NCBI RefSeq assembly: GCF_009728735.1
Contig: NZ_CP024640.1
Location: 147,442 to 211,441 of the forward strand
Length of the DNA: 64,000 nt
Source: Pantoea phytobeneficialis
GTDB taxonomy: Bacteria; Pseudomonadota; Gammaproteobacteria; Enterobacterales; Enterobacteriaceae
Direction: 5' to 3'
Part shown: positions 28,648 through 37,825 of the stretch, piece after piece
Position numbering within the stretch: position 1 is the stretch's first letter
Layout: each line of letters opens with the position of its first letter
Notes under the pieces: generated by a model
Databases searched by the model: none
Told to the model about the DNA's origin: nothing
The model's input: only the letters and a program-made list of their open reading frames with translations
Position numbers and translations under genes: made by a program

Positions 28648-29514
28648 TCACTTGTCTGGCGTCAACACCACACTCAGAAAGTTATCACGCAGTGGATCCC
28701 GGATTCGAGGATTCCAGGCAATCCCGGTTTTCCAGCGGGTCTGTTCACCACTCAACGTCAACAATACCACCCCAGATGGCTGGATATGCCTGACGCTGGC
28801 AGGCAGCAATGCCACGCCCTCTCCGGCAGCGACCAGCGCCAGCAGCGTCTGAATATCATCTGCCGCAGCAAGGGTTTGTGCAGCCAGTTGCTGCGCACGC
28901 AAAAAAGCGGCTCCCTGCGCCACCAGCCCTTCTCCCCGGTTTGGACTGAGTTGCAATAACTGATTGCTTTCGATCACCTGGCGAAAGTCACCCATCGCGG
29001 CGAAACGCTCTGGTGCGGCAAGCACCAATGCCTCTTCCTCCAGCACCGCCGCTTGCAGATGCTCCGGTGCGGGCAACCGGACAAATCCACACTGCAACTG
29101 GCCATCCGTAAGCAATTGAAACTGCATGACAGAAGGCAGGTCATTCAGCAAAATTTTGACGGATGGATAACGGGCGCGAAAAGCCGCCACGCTCAACGGG
29201 GCGAGTTGAAAAGAAGAGATACCAAACCCCAGTTTCAACTCTCCCGCGTGACCGTTTTGCAAACCTGCGACGTCAGAACGGAAAATTTCGTGACGTTGTA
29301 ACAGGTCGCGGGCGCCAGGCAACAGTTGCTGCCCGCTGACCGTGAGTTTTGCCCCGTGACGCCCGCGTTGAAATAGCGTCATCCCGATCAAATGCTCCAG
29401 GGTCTGAATCTGTTTCGTCAGGGCCGGTTGCGTGATGCACAGGGCTTCTGCCGCCTGATGGTAGCGCCCCTGCTCGGCTAAGGTGACGAATGCGCGCAGC
29501 AGTTTGATATCCAT
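28648..29514 (-). CDS. LysR-family transcriptional regulator
   Basis: 288 aa. The HTH reads LLRAFVTLAEQGRYHQAAEALCITQPALTKQIQTLEHLIGMTLFQR, followed by a normal effector domain. Divergent from the nitrilase-like gene with a typical LysR box (29524-29540) between them, so it most probably controls that gene and itself. Effector unknown. Confidence 0.92.
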   Translation of the reverse strand: MDIKLLRAFVTLAEQGRYHQAAEALCITQPALTKQIQTLEHLIGMTLFQRGRHGAKLTVSGQQLLPGARDLLQRHEIFRSDVAGLQNGHAGELKLGFGISSFQLAPLSVAAFRARYPSVKILLNDLPSVMQFQLLTDGQLQCGFVRLPAPEHLQAAVLEEEALVLAAPERFAAMGDFRQVIESNQLLQLSPNRGEGLVAQGAAFLRAQQLAAQTLAAADDIQTLLALVAAGEGVALLPASVRHIQPSGVVLLTLSGEQTRWKTGIAWNPRIRDPLRDNFLSVVLTPDK

Positions 29515-29523
29515 TCCAGTTCG

Positions 29524-29551
29524 TTATCATAAGTGGATAATTGGTGATTAT
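29524..29551. promoter_or_regulatory. LysR box TTATC-N7-GATAA with adjacent dyad
   Basis: A perfect interrupted dyad of the T-N11-A type at 29524-29540, overlapped by a second dyad ATAAT-N5-ATTAT at 29537-29551, in the gap between the divergent LysR and nitrilase genes. Confidence 0.6.
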
Positions 29552-29606
29552 ACCCGGTGCTTTCCCTCTGATGAAATCTCAACACTTTTGAATGAGGAGA
29601 AAAACG

Positions 29607-30593
29607 ATGGACGAGTTAATCCGGGTTGCCACCGTGCAGTTTTGTCATCGTGCCAGCGACAAAGCGTACAACCTTGGTGTGATGAAAGGCTTTATTCAGC
29701 AAGCCGCCAGTCAGGGCATCCAGATTCTGGCCTTTCCCGAAATGTGTATTACCGGCTACTGGCATGTTCCCGATCTCACTGCTGACCAGGTAAACGATCT
29801 GGCTGAATCCATCGAGGATAGCCCCTCACTGGCCCCCCTCCGGGCATTGGCAAAACAGCATGAGATGGCGATTGGCGCGGGTTTCATCGAACGGGGGAAA
29901 GATGGACTCAATTACAATGCCTACGCGGTTTGTATGCCGGATGGTAGCGTCCATGTGCATCGAAAAATGTACGCATTTGAACATCCCGCCATTGCGCGTG
30001 GCGATCGCTTCACCGTATTCGACACCCCCTGGGGCGTTAAAGCCGGGGTGCTGATTTGCTGGGATAACAATCTGGTTGAAAACGCCCGTATAACCGCGCT
30101 GATGGGCGCAGATATTCTGATCGCCCCCCATCAAACTGGCGGAACACACTCCCGCAGCCCGTTTGGCATGAAACCGATTCCCGTTAGTCTGTGGGAAAAT
30201 CGCCGCGAGCAACCCGAAGCGCTGGAAGCTGCCTTGCGGGGTGACAGCGGCCGGGGTTGGTTAATGCGTTGGCTACCGTCCAGAGCGCACGATAATGGGC
30301 TGTTTATTCTGTTCAGTAATGGCGTGGGTCTGGATAACGGCGAGATCCGCACCGGCAACGCGATGGTGCTGGATCCCTACGGCAGAATCATCAATGAAAC
30401 CTGGTCTGCTGAGGATACGCTGGTGGTCGCAGAACTGGACACCCGTTTGCTGACAATGTCGACCGGACGGCGCTGGATCCACGGCCGCCGTCCTGATCTC
30501 TACGGTATGTTGTGCGAACCGCAAGGTTATGAGCGCGATGCCCGCGAAGCACGTTTCTCCAGCGAGACGCCCTCTTTTGGTAAGAAGAAATAG
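29607..30593 (+). CDS. Carbon-nitrogen hydrolase (nitrilase superfamily)
   Basis: 328 aa from ATG 29607, which has GAGGAG at proper distance; the ATG at 29592 does not. The Glu-Lys-Cys triad is visible in AFPEMCITGYW, VHRKMYAFE and VLICWDNNLVENAR. Members hydrolyse amides or nitriles (aliphatic amidase, N-carbamoylase, nitrilase); the substrate is not evident. Probably activated by the adjacent LysR protein. Confidence 0.88.
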   Translation: MDELIRVATVQFCHRASDKAYNLGVMKGFIQQAASQGIQILAFPEMCITGYWHVPDLTADQVNDLAESIEDSPSLAPLRALAKQHEMAIGAGFIERGKDGLNYNAYAVCMPDGSVHVHRKMYAFEHPAIARGDRFTVFDTPWGVKAGVLICWDNNLVENARITALMGADILIAPHQTGGTHSRSPFGMKPIPVSLWENRREQPEALEAALRGDSGRGWLMRWLPSRAHDNGLFILFSNGVGLDNGEIRTGNAMVLDPYGRIINETWSAEDTLVVAELDTRLLTMSTGRRWIHGRRPDLYGMLCEPQGYERDAREARFSSETPSFGKKK

Positions 30594-30869
30594 CCGCAAG
30601 CACCACGCTTAAGCAATGCAACAGGTGTAGAGGAGAAAACAGGGTCTTTACTTGTATCAGGCTGAACTAATCCTCTGAACCGGACCGCAAAAATAATACA
30701 CGGATGTATTATCCTAAGAAAAACCGACTAAAAATCGTCTTGTTAAAACTCAAAAATTAAGAGCATTGTATGTTTTTTCTCTGATGTTGTTGATGTCCAT
30801 TGGGATTTTTCTTAATTGAAACTAATATCAGGCCTCCAGGGGACTACATATAACTTAAGAGTTGCTTTT

Positions 30870-31946
30870 ATGATTAGTCGCACGATATCAGGAATGGCGG
30901 GCGCCATTCTGTTAGCTTTATCACCTTTAGCCCAGGCAGCGAATGCATTACCCACACCAAAAGAAGCTGACTGGGTCGCCAAAGAATTTAACTTTAATAA
31001 CGGCGAAAAACTAAAAGATCTCCGCATTCATTACTACACGCTCGGCGACCGCAGTAAACCTGCGGTATTATTACTGCACGGAACTAATCAACCCATCAAA
31101 GCCTTACTGGCCCAGGGTTTTGCCGGTGAGTTATTCGGTCCGGGACAGGCACTGGATAGCAGCAAATATTTTATTATCATCCCGGAAAGTATTGGCTCCG
31201 GAAAATCATCCAAGCCTTCGGATGGTTTGCGTATGGCATTTCCCCACTATGATTATGACGATATGGTTACTGCCCAATATCGTTTAATTAAAGAGGGGCT
31301 GGGGATTTCTCATCTGCGACTGGTGATGGGATATTCGATGGGGGGGATGCAGACCTGGCTATGGGGTGAAAAATACCCGTCAATGATGGATGCGTTAGTG
31401 CCGATGGCCTCACAGCCCAATGAATTATCGGGACGCAACTGGATGCTGCGCCGAATGTTGATTGAATCCATCAAAGGCGATCCGGCCTGGGCCGAAGGCA
31501 ACTACCGCCAGCAGCCACCGGTACTTAAAACCGCCAATATTATGTTCAGTATCGCCACAACCGGCGGCACGCTGGCTTACCAACACAAAGCGCCAACGCG
31601 CGCGCTGGCGGATAAGCTGGTTGATGAACGTCTCGCGGCACCGGTCACTGCCGATGCTAACGACCTTATTTATATCTGGGGTTCGTCAGCAAATTACAAT
31701 GCGTTGCCCGCTTTGCATCGCATCAAGGCGCCGATGCTGATTATTAATTCTGCGGATGATGAACGCAATCCGGTTGAAACCGGCATTCTGCAAGGTGAAT
31801 TAAATCAAATAAAACAGGCTGAACTGCTGCTCATTCCGGCGAGCGCAGAAACCAGCGGCCACGGCACCATGATGCAGGCAAAGTTTTATCATGAAAAACT
31901 GAAAACGTTTTTAACGCACACGCCTGTCGCAACGGAAAGTCATTAA
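30870..31946 (+). CDS. Exported alpha/beta hydrolase (MetX-like fold)
   Basis: 358 aa from ATG 30870; signal peptide MISRTISGMAGAILLALSPLA cut after AQAA. Alpha/beta-hydrolase with nucleophile Ser in GYSMGGMQTW, acid in NSADDERNP and His in TSGHGTMM. The general sequence resembles homoserine O-acetyltransferase-like hydrolases, but an exported form without the acyl-CoA context is more likely an esterase. Ends in the strong terminator at 31960. Confidence 0.87.
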   Translation: MISRTISGMAGAILLALSPLAQAANALPTPKEADWVAKEFNFNNGEKLKDLRIHYYTLGDRSKPAVLLLHGTNQPIKALLAQGFAGELFGPGQALDSSKYFIIIPESIGSGKSSKPSDGLRMAFPHYDYDDMVTAQYRLIKEGLGISHLRLVMGYSMGGMQTWLWGEKYPSMMDALVPMASQPNELSGRNWMLRRMLIESIKGDPAWAEGNYRQQPPVLKTANIMFSIATTGGTLAYQHKAPTRALADKLVDERLAAPVTADANDLIYIWGSSANYNALPALHRIKAPMLIINSADDERNPVETGILQGELNQIKQAELLLIPASAETSGHGTMMQAKFYHEKLKTFLTHTPVATESH

Positions 31947-31959
31947 TCGCCACTCTGGT

Positions 31960-31992
31960 CAGGAAGTCACTCAGGTTACTTCCTGTTTTTTT
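31960..31992 (+). terminator. Rho-independent terminator
   Basis: CAGGAAGT and ACTTCCTG pair over a 10-base loop and are followed by seven T residues. Confidence 0.9.
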
Positions 31993-32057
31993 AATAAAGG
32001 AATTATTTTCGACAGCACACTCCTTTTTATCATTTAATCGTTAGCAGGGAATACTCT

Positions 32058-33677
32058 ATGTTTCGTAGAATAAAGATCCGTACTGCACTCAGCATAATGA
32101 TTTTTTCATTGACTGCATTATTACTCTTCGTAGGCGTTCTGGGATTATTTGCCGTGCAGTCGGGAAATAAATCCTTTGCCACGGTAGATACCGAAGTTTT
32201 GCCGGGATTAGTGGCGCTGAATGAAAGTTCAGAACTTTTATTACGCGGCCGGCTGGATTTGCGTTTATATGAATCACTGATGGGTAGCGGCGACACAGAA
32301 AAAGCCAAAGTCGCGCTGGAACGCGCCCGCGGTAAAATTGACAGCGCCAGCGCAAAATGGCAGGACTATCTGAAATACCCGCAATCCGCAGAAGAGCAGC
32401 CCATTGCGGCCAAAATGGCGTCCACCCGTGACGCGTTAATGAAAGAATTCATTGATCCCGCCTTTGCCGCGCTGGAAGCCGGTAAGCTGGACGAATATCG
32501 TCAGCGAGCCGGAAAATCGACGGCGCTGTATGGCGCATTTGATACCGCCTCCAAAGCGCTGGTTGCCTTTAAACTGAAAAGCATTGATGTCGCCTATGAC
32601 GACTCCAGCGACCGGGTAAAACGTATGGAGTGGGTGCTGTACTTCGCCATCGCCTGTGCTGTGGTGTTGGCTGGTCTTGCCTGGTCGGTAATGACCAATC
32701 TGATCGTTAAGCCGTTGAATCATGTGATTAATGTATTTGACCGTATTGCGGAAGGTGATCTGCGTGATCGCATTGATATCAGCGGGAAAAACGAGATAGC
32801 CCAGTTGTTTGCCGCCGTGCAGCGCATGCGCGACGGGTTGGAAAATATGGTGCTGATGGTGCGCAGTGGTACAGATGCAATTGGCACCGGTGTGGAAGAG
32901 ATTGCTTCCGGCAATATCGACCTTTCCAGCCGTACCGAGCAGCAAGCCGCTTCACTGGATGAGACCGCCTCCAGCATGGAACAGATTATGGCGACGGTGC
33001 AAAATAACGAAGACAACACCCGTAAAGCGAACGCGCTGTCACAGAAAGCCTCAAATTCCGCTTCACGCGGGGCCAATGTGGTGTCTGAAGTGGTTTCCAC
33101 CATGAGCTCAATTGAGAAAAGCTCGGCAAAAATTGGTGACATCGTCGGTGTTATTGATGGCATCGCTTTCCAGACCAACCTGCTGGCGCTGAACGCCGCA
33201 GTTGAAGCAGCACGAGCCGGTGAAGCCGGACGCGGGTTCGCGGTCGTGGCTTCAGAAGTTCGCGTGCTGGCACAGCGTAGCGCCACCGCAGCCAAAGAGA
33301 TTGGCACCATGATTAATGATTCGCTCAGCAGCATCGAACAGGGTTCCGGGCTGGTGAAACAGGCAGGCGTCACCATGAATGAAGTGATGGTTGATGTGAA
33401 GAAAGTGGTCGAAATTATGGATGAAGTGATGCTGGCTTCCGGAGAGCAGACCCGTGGCATCTCGCAGATCAATATCGCCATTCAGCAGATGGACGGCGTA
33501 ACCCAGCAGAACGCTTCGCTGGTGTCGGAAGTGGCGACCGCCGCCAGTTCCCTGCAAGAGCAGGTGGTTAACCTGCAACAGTCGGTGACCCGCTTCCTGG
33601 TGGATGACGATAAAGCCACATTGGGCCATGATCTCTACAGCGGCCCGCGTGATTTGGCGCTGATTAACCTGAACTGA
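32058..33677 (+). CDS. Methyl-accepting chemotaxis protein
   Basis: 539 aa. Membrane helix ~10-34, periplasmic four-helix domain to ~190, membrane helix ~195-217, HAMP with [25 protein letters not shown], then the signalling rod with tip [30 protein letters not shown]. Unlike the receptor at 23665 it lacks a C-terminal NWxxF tail, so it would depend on other receptors for adaptation. No sigma-28 site was found upstream. Followed by a strong terminator. Confidence 0.93.
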   Translation: MFRRIKIRTALSIMIFSLTALLLFVGVLGLFAVQSGNKSFATVDTEVLPGLVALNESSELLLRGRLDLRLYESLMGSGDTEKAKVALERARGKIDSASAKWQDYLKYPQSAEEQPIAAKMASTRDALMKEFIDPAFAALEAGKLDEYRQRAGKSTALYGAFDTASKALVAFKLKSIDVAYDDSSDRVKRMEWVLYFAIACAVVLAGLAWSVMTNLIVKPLNHVINVFDRIAEGDLRDRIDISGKNEIAQLFAAVQRMRDGLENMVLMVRSGTDAIGTGVEEIASGNIDLSSRTEQQAASLDETASSMEQIMATVQNNEDNTRKANALSQKASNSASRGANVVSEVVSTMSSIEKSSAKIGDIVGVIDGIAFQTNLLALNAAVEAARAGEAGRGFAVVASEVRVLAQRSATAAKEIGTMINDSLSSIEQGSGLVKQAGVTMNEVMVDVKKVVEIMDEVMLASGEQTRGISQINIAIQQMDGVTQQNASLVSEVATAASSLQEQVVNLQQSVTRFLVDDDKATLGHDLYSGPRDLALINLN

Positions 33678-33688
33678 TTACCGTCTCG

Positions 33689-33718
33689 CGGGCCTTTTAT
33701 CTTCTGATAAAAGGCCCG
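33689..33718 (+). terminator. Terminator hairpin
   Basis: CGGGCCTTTTATC, loop TTCT, GATAAAAGGCCCG: 13 perfect pairs, 12 bases after the chemoreceptor stop. Confidence 0.85.
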
Positions 33719-33916
33719 GATAAATTATTCTTTCCTCGCCTTTCTTGCACAAAAACCGTTCTGTACCCCGCCAAATTAAACTCGCAGCACACAAGATATA
33801 TCTTTAATCCCGACGCCAACGATAAAATAATTAAAAAAAATTATGACACCCAACAACTGCAATCTCGCTATAGTATGATTGTCCACCAGCTATAACATTA
33901 AAAAAGAGACAACAGA

Positions 33917-35278
33917 ATGAATGCTTATTTCGCCACCAGATACGCAAAAGTAAAGAATTTACCATTCATTCTCAAAGGCAATAGCGCTGAGAGAAAGCTA
34001 CGCCTGACCATTCTCATCTCTGGCACCTCCAGCATTTTGGCCGGTTTATACATGGCCAGTTTGAACTTCTCCATCGGAGAACACCTCATTTCACTTTTTT
34101 ATTGTATGACCACAATATTGGGCATATATATTTCAGCGGCTGCCTTCTGGAACAATATCAATCGTCACATTTATATCATTACGCATAGTTTGTTGATTAG
34201 CATCATTCTACTTTGTTTCTTTGATAATAATCATGATTTCGCCAAACATTCTGAATACAATTATCTTGCGGCTTTGACCATTGGTGGTGCATTGGTATTA
34301 CGACAGCAATCCTGGTATTTGAAACAGGTTTTCCCTCTCATCTGTCTGCTGGCCTATCTCTTTTTTGTTTCGACCGGCACCATCTGGCAGGATGGCCGTT
34401 TCCAGACTGATATGGCACATGTCTCCGGCTTTTATATCGCGAACTGTTCTGTGCCAGTTGTGGCGCTTTTATTAACCGTATTTACCGCACGCGGCAATTA
34501 TTCTGAAACCGACTTGATTAAACGTGAGCTTTCCCTTGCTATTGAAAGGAATCAATTACAACTGTATTACCAACCACAACTTGATAGTCATAAAGCACTG
34601 ATTGGATTCGAAGCTTTGCTGCGCTGGAAACATCCGGCGAAAGGATTTATCTCCCCTGAAGTCTTCATTCCAATTGCAGAGAAGAGTGGTTTAATTATCG
34701 AGATCGGGCGATGGGTAATGGAGCAGACCTTGCGCCAGATTGCGGAATGGGAGCGTCTTCATCACCTTGGTGACATCGCCTTCTCTATTAATATCAGCCC
34801 GTTACAATTAATGCACCGAGACTTTACTCAGGATACGTTGCTGACGTTATCTCAGGCAAAAATCCGGCCGGAAAGAATCAAGTTTGAAATTACCGAAACC
34901 ACCTTCATTTACGACCAGGACAGAATTGCTGAAGTCATGCAACATTTTAGTGGGTTGGGTATTAAATGGGCGATTGATGACTTTGGTGTCGGATACTCAT
35001 CGTTAAAATCAATCAGTGATTTCGCCGTCGATGATATCAAGATCGATAAGTCGCTTATTATGCAGGTGTTCAAAAATGAATCAGCCTCGTTGGTGGTACA
35101 AAAAACCATCGAACTCTCCCGTGAGATGGGGTTAAATGTTCTGGCCGAGGGAATTGAGAATGAAGAATACTTCGAATATCTGAAAAATATGGGTTGCCAC
35201 CTGTTTCAGGGGTTCCACTTTTCTCGCCCTTTACCTGCGGCAGATGCCCTGACATGGATTAAAAAGCAAAGATTGTAA
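33917..35278 (+). CDS. Membrane-anchored EAL-domain c-di-GMP phosphodiesterase
   Basis: 453 aa. The first ~190 residues contain about five to six hydrophobic helices without a recognised sensor signature. The EAL domain (about 200-450) keeps FEALLRWKHP, the metal-binding NISPLQL, EITETTF, IDDFGVGYSSL and KIDKSLI, and QGFHFSRPL, so it should be active. No GGDEF partner is fused. With the DosC-like enzyme about 5 kb away it offers the opposite activity on the same messenger, but it has no heme or PAS domain. Confidence 0.9.
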   Translation: MNAYFATRYAKVKNLPFILKGNSAERKLRLTILISGTSSILAGLYMASLNFSIGEHLISLFYCMTTILGIYISAAAFWNNINRHIYIITHSLLISIILLCFFDNNHDFAKHSEYNYLAALTIGGALVLRQQSWYLKQVFPLICLLAYLFFVSTGTIWQDGRFQTDMAHVSGFYIANCSVPVVALLLTVFTARGNYSETDLIKRELSLAIERNQLQLYYQPQLDSHKALIGFEALLRWKHPAKGFISPEVFIPIAEKSGLIIEIGRWVMEQTLRQIAEWERLHHLGDIAFSINISPLQLMHRDFTQDTLLTLSQAKIRPERIKFEITETTFIYDQDRIAEVMQHFSGLGIKWAIDDFGVGYSSLKSISDFAVDDIKIDKSLIMQVFKNESASLVVQKTIELSREMGLNVLAEGIENEEYFEYLKNMGCHLFQGFHFSRPLPAADALTWIKKQRL

Positions 35279-35373
35279 TGGGAAATTCGGCCCCTCACGG
35301 TATTTAACCTTTGGAGCGCTGGACCGAAATAACCTATAATTCCCCTCATTGCTATCTCGCTTCAAGGAAGAAA

Positions 35374-35922
35374 ATGCGTTTACTTTCCACCGCACGTACC
35401 GATATTTATCTGCTGACAGAAAATTTCGCCGAGGCTTATCTCGCCTTTTTGCTAAACAACCGGGATCATTTTTCCCGTTTTGAACCCCTACGCACTGAAG
35501 AATATTTCACACTTGAACACACCCGTCAGCGGATTGCCGATTCAGCCACTGATTTTGCCGCCAGAAAGAATTTGCTGCTGGTTTTCACACCCAAGGATGA
35601 AGACAAAATCATCGGCAGCATCAATTTTACCAACTTCGTGTATGGCGTTTTCCAGGCCTGCTATCTGGGGTTTTCGCTTGACCACGCTTATCAGGGCAAA
35701 GGATTAATGCACGAAGCGCTGGAGATAGCCCTTGCTTATGTGCAGAGAGAGTATGGTTTGCATCGGGTGATGGCGAACCATCTTCCCGGCAATCTGCGTA
35801 GCAGCAACACCCTGACTAAACTTGGATTTAGCCAGGAGGGTTTTGCAAAGTCCTACCTCAAAATCAACGGTAGCTGGCAGGACCATGTGCTTAATGCGCT
35901 TATCTTTGATGAGAGTATCTGA
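35374..35922 (+). CDS. GNAT acetyltransferase (RimJ/RimL type)
   Basis: 182 aa from ATG 35374 behind CAAGGAAG. The N-acetyltransferase fold is seen in the acetyl-CoA loop GFSLDHAYQGKGLMHEALEIAL and the C-terminal motif NLRSSNTLTKLGFSQEGFAKSYLKINGSWQDH, typical of ribosomal-protein-alanine N-acetyltransferases and their relatives. Its target cannot be told. Confidence 0.88.
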   Translation: MRLLSTARTDIYLLTENFAEAYLAFLLNNRDHFSRFEPLRTEEYFTLEHTRQRIADSATDFAARKNLLLVFTPKDEDKIIGSINFTNFVYGVFQACYLGFSLDHAYQGKGLMHEALEIALAYVQREYGLHRVMANHLPGNLRSSNTLTKLGFSQEGFAKSYLKINGSWQDHVLNALIFDESI

Positions 35923-36023
35923 CATCCCTCCCTGTCACATATTTACGCCAGCGCTGAAAAGCAGCCATCACCCGCCAGAGCTGCCGAAATTAACACGGTG
36001 GTCAGAGTCGCGCATTGCGATGA

Positions 36024-36770
36024 TTAACTCGTTGCCAACGCCACCGCCTTGCGTAACCCGCTCACCCCGGATGAATTGACCGGCGTCACCAGCGCGTAGT
36101 TGTAATGCTGGTCACTCCAGTACTGCGCCATCACATCATCAGCCCGGCGTTCACCATGAGGTAATTTGACCGGGTCCAGTGGGCGGATATACCACCCCAC
36201 CCGAGTTCCCTGTGGATCCTGATACATAATCAGCGCGGCTGGCCCTTGCGCTGTCGCCATCAGCCGCGCGCCGACCAGCCTGAAACCAAACTGCTCGAGG
36301 TTGGGTGGCGGATTACCATTAATAAAATAACGTGCCACCCAGCTACTGAGTTCAGCGTGCTGGCTTGCCACCATGTCCATCGGGGTTTGCGTCTGGTTAT
36401 CAAAAATTTTATAGGCCTGCACCGCATCTTCCATCGGCTGCGGGCTGGCGATGACCTGCGATTCCTTCAGTTGCCAACCCGCAAAACCGCCTGCGCTTGT
36501 CGCCAGCACCAGCATGCAAGCCGTCGCCAGTTGCCGTAACCGCTGCTGCCGCACCCGACGCCGCAGATATTGCGGATGGGGACGGTCAAGCGTTAGCGAG
36601 TGTCGACTGATGGCCTGACGTAATTGCTGTGCGTCAGCCTGCCAGCCCGCAACTTGCGCGGCAGCCTGCGGATTGTCCTTCAGATAACGTTCAACGCGCT
36701 CTGCCGTTGCTTCATCCGCTTCCCCATCCATCCAGGCATGGAGTTCGTGTTCATCAGGGGGCAAAGTCAT
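36024..36770 (-). CDS. Anti-sigma factor (membrane-anchored)
   Basis: 248 aa, starting within the stop of the sigma gene (ATGA overlap at 36767-36770). The cytoplasmic N-terminus HELHAWMDGEADEATAERVERYL is the standard anti-sigma helix bundle. One membrane helix at ~91-110 (LATACMLVLATSAGGFAGW) and a ~135-residue periplasmic domain follow. It should hold the ECF sigma factor inactive until a periplasmic signal arrives. Last gene of the peroxidase operon. Confidence 0.88.
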   Translation of the reverse strand: MTLPPDEHELHAWMDGEADEATAERVERYLKDNPQAAAQVAGWQADAQQLRQAISRHSLTLDRPHPQYLRRRVRQQRLRQLATACMLVLATSAGGFAGWQLKESQVIASPQPMEDAVQAYKIFDNQTQTPMDMVASQHAELSSWVARYFINGNPPPNLEQFGFRLVGARLMATAQGPAALIMYQDPQGTRVGWYIRPLDPVKLPHGERRADDVMAQYWSDQHYNYALVTPVNSSGVSGLRKAVALATS

Positions 36771-37276
36771 TTCAGTCTCCTTAGCGGCAGCGGCGTCGCC
36801 TTACCTTCCAGTTGCTCATGCAGCAACTTACGTCCCCTTGAGAGCCGTGACATCACGGTGCCCAGGGGAATATCCAGCGTTTCGGCCGCCTCTTTATAGC
36901 TCAGCCCCTCAACGCTGACCAGCAACAAAATGACGCGATAATCCTCCGGTAATGCAGCAAATACCGCCAACGTATCGTCGGCAATCGCCATCGACTCGCT
37001 GGATTGCGCGAACATCTCCTCGCCAGTGAAAAAAGTCAGCAGCTTCATATAGCGTTTGCGCCGCCGTTCCCCATCAACAAACTGACGGTACAGGATGGCA
37101 AACAGCCAGGCACGCAGACTTTGATCCCCCTCGCTTTGACGTTGGCGAGTTAACGCTTTTGTCAGGCAGCTTTGTACCAGGTCTTCCGCGCTGTGCGGAT
37201 TGCGGGTCAACCACAGTGCAAAACGTTCAAGATGCGGCATCACCTGGCGAATTTCATCATCAGTCAGCTGTGGCAT
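36767..37276 (-). CDS. ECF-type RNA polymerase sigma factor
   Basis: 169 aa with AAGGAGAG before the start. Region 2 is at ~10-75 (HLERFALWLTRNPHSAEDLVQSCLTKALTRQ, AWLFAILYRQFVDGERRRKR). Region 4 is at ~105-160 (YRVILLLVSVEGLSYKEAAETLDIPLGTVMSRLSRGRKLL). It is coupled to the anti-sigma gene downstream and lies in one operon with cytochrome b561 and a catalase-like enzyme, so it likely answers an oxidative signal and may drive its own operon. Confidence 0.93.
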   Translation of the reverse strand: MPQLTDDEIRQVMPHLERFALWLTRNPHSAEDLVQSCLTKALTRQRQSEGDQSLRAWLFAILYRQFVDGERRRKRYMKLLTFFTGEEMFAQSSESMAIADDTLAVFAALPEDYRVILLLVSVEGLSYKEAAETLDIPLGTVMSRLSRGRKLLHEQLEGKATPLPLRRLK

Positions 37277-37285
37277 GACTCTCCT

Positions 37286-37825
37286 TTAGCGTCTGCGGGA
37301 GCCAGACATGCTGGCAAAAACCCCATCGCGCAACACCAGGGCATGAAACAACGCGGCGGCCAGGTGCAGCAGCACGGTGATAAACAACATCAGCGCCACC
37401 AGAGTGTGCAAAGGACGCAGTATGGCATACCAATCATTATTCACCGGCAAAATCGGCGGCAGTAGCCATTTCCCCCCTAAAGCGATCGGCACTCCCGCCG
37501 CAGACAGCATCCCCCAGCCGATCAACGGCTGAATCAGCATCATGGCATACAGCGCCCAGTGCGAAAGGTGCGCCATGCCACGTTGCCAGGCGGGTATGGT
37601 TGAGGGCAGTGCCGGAGTGACGGTAGTGAAGCGTAACCACAGTCGCACCACCACCAACACCAGAATCATCAGGCCTAATGGTTTATGGATTGTCACCAGC
37701 AGGCTATGCAGTGACGACACGGTGGCAACCATCGCCACGCCAATAAACAGCATCGCCACAATCGCCGCCGCCATTAACCAATGGATCACGCGCAGCGCAG
37801 GGTGAAAATAACCGACATGTTTCAT
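37286..37825 (-). CDS. Cytochrome b561-type membrane protein
   Basis: 179 aa with four membrane helices. Heme-ligating His residues are in HPALRVIHWLMAA, LVTIHKPLGLMIL and HTLVALMLFITVLLHLAAALFH, the CybB pattern. Its start overlaps the stop of the catalase-like gene by four bases (ATGA). Such proteins hand electrons from quinol to periplasmic partners and here probably to the adjacent peroxidase. Confidence 0.92.
   Translation of the reverse strand: MKHVGYFHPALRVIHWLMAAAIVAMLFIGVAMVATVSSLHSLLVTIHKPLGLMILVLVVVRLWLRFTTVTPALPSTIPAWQRGMAHLSHWALYAMMLIQPLIGWGMLSAAGVPIALGGKWLLPPILPVNNDWYAILRPLHTLVALMLFITVLLHLAAALFHALVLRDGVFASMSGSRRR

Noticed and set aside
32720..33481. 253-codon minus-strand frame
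   Set aside because: It is antisense to the conserved chemoreceptor signalling domain and has the composition bias of such a shadow.
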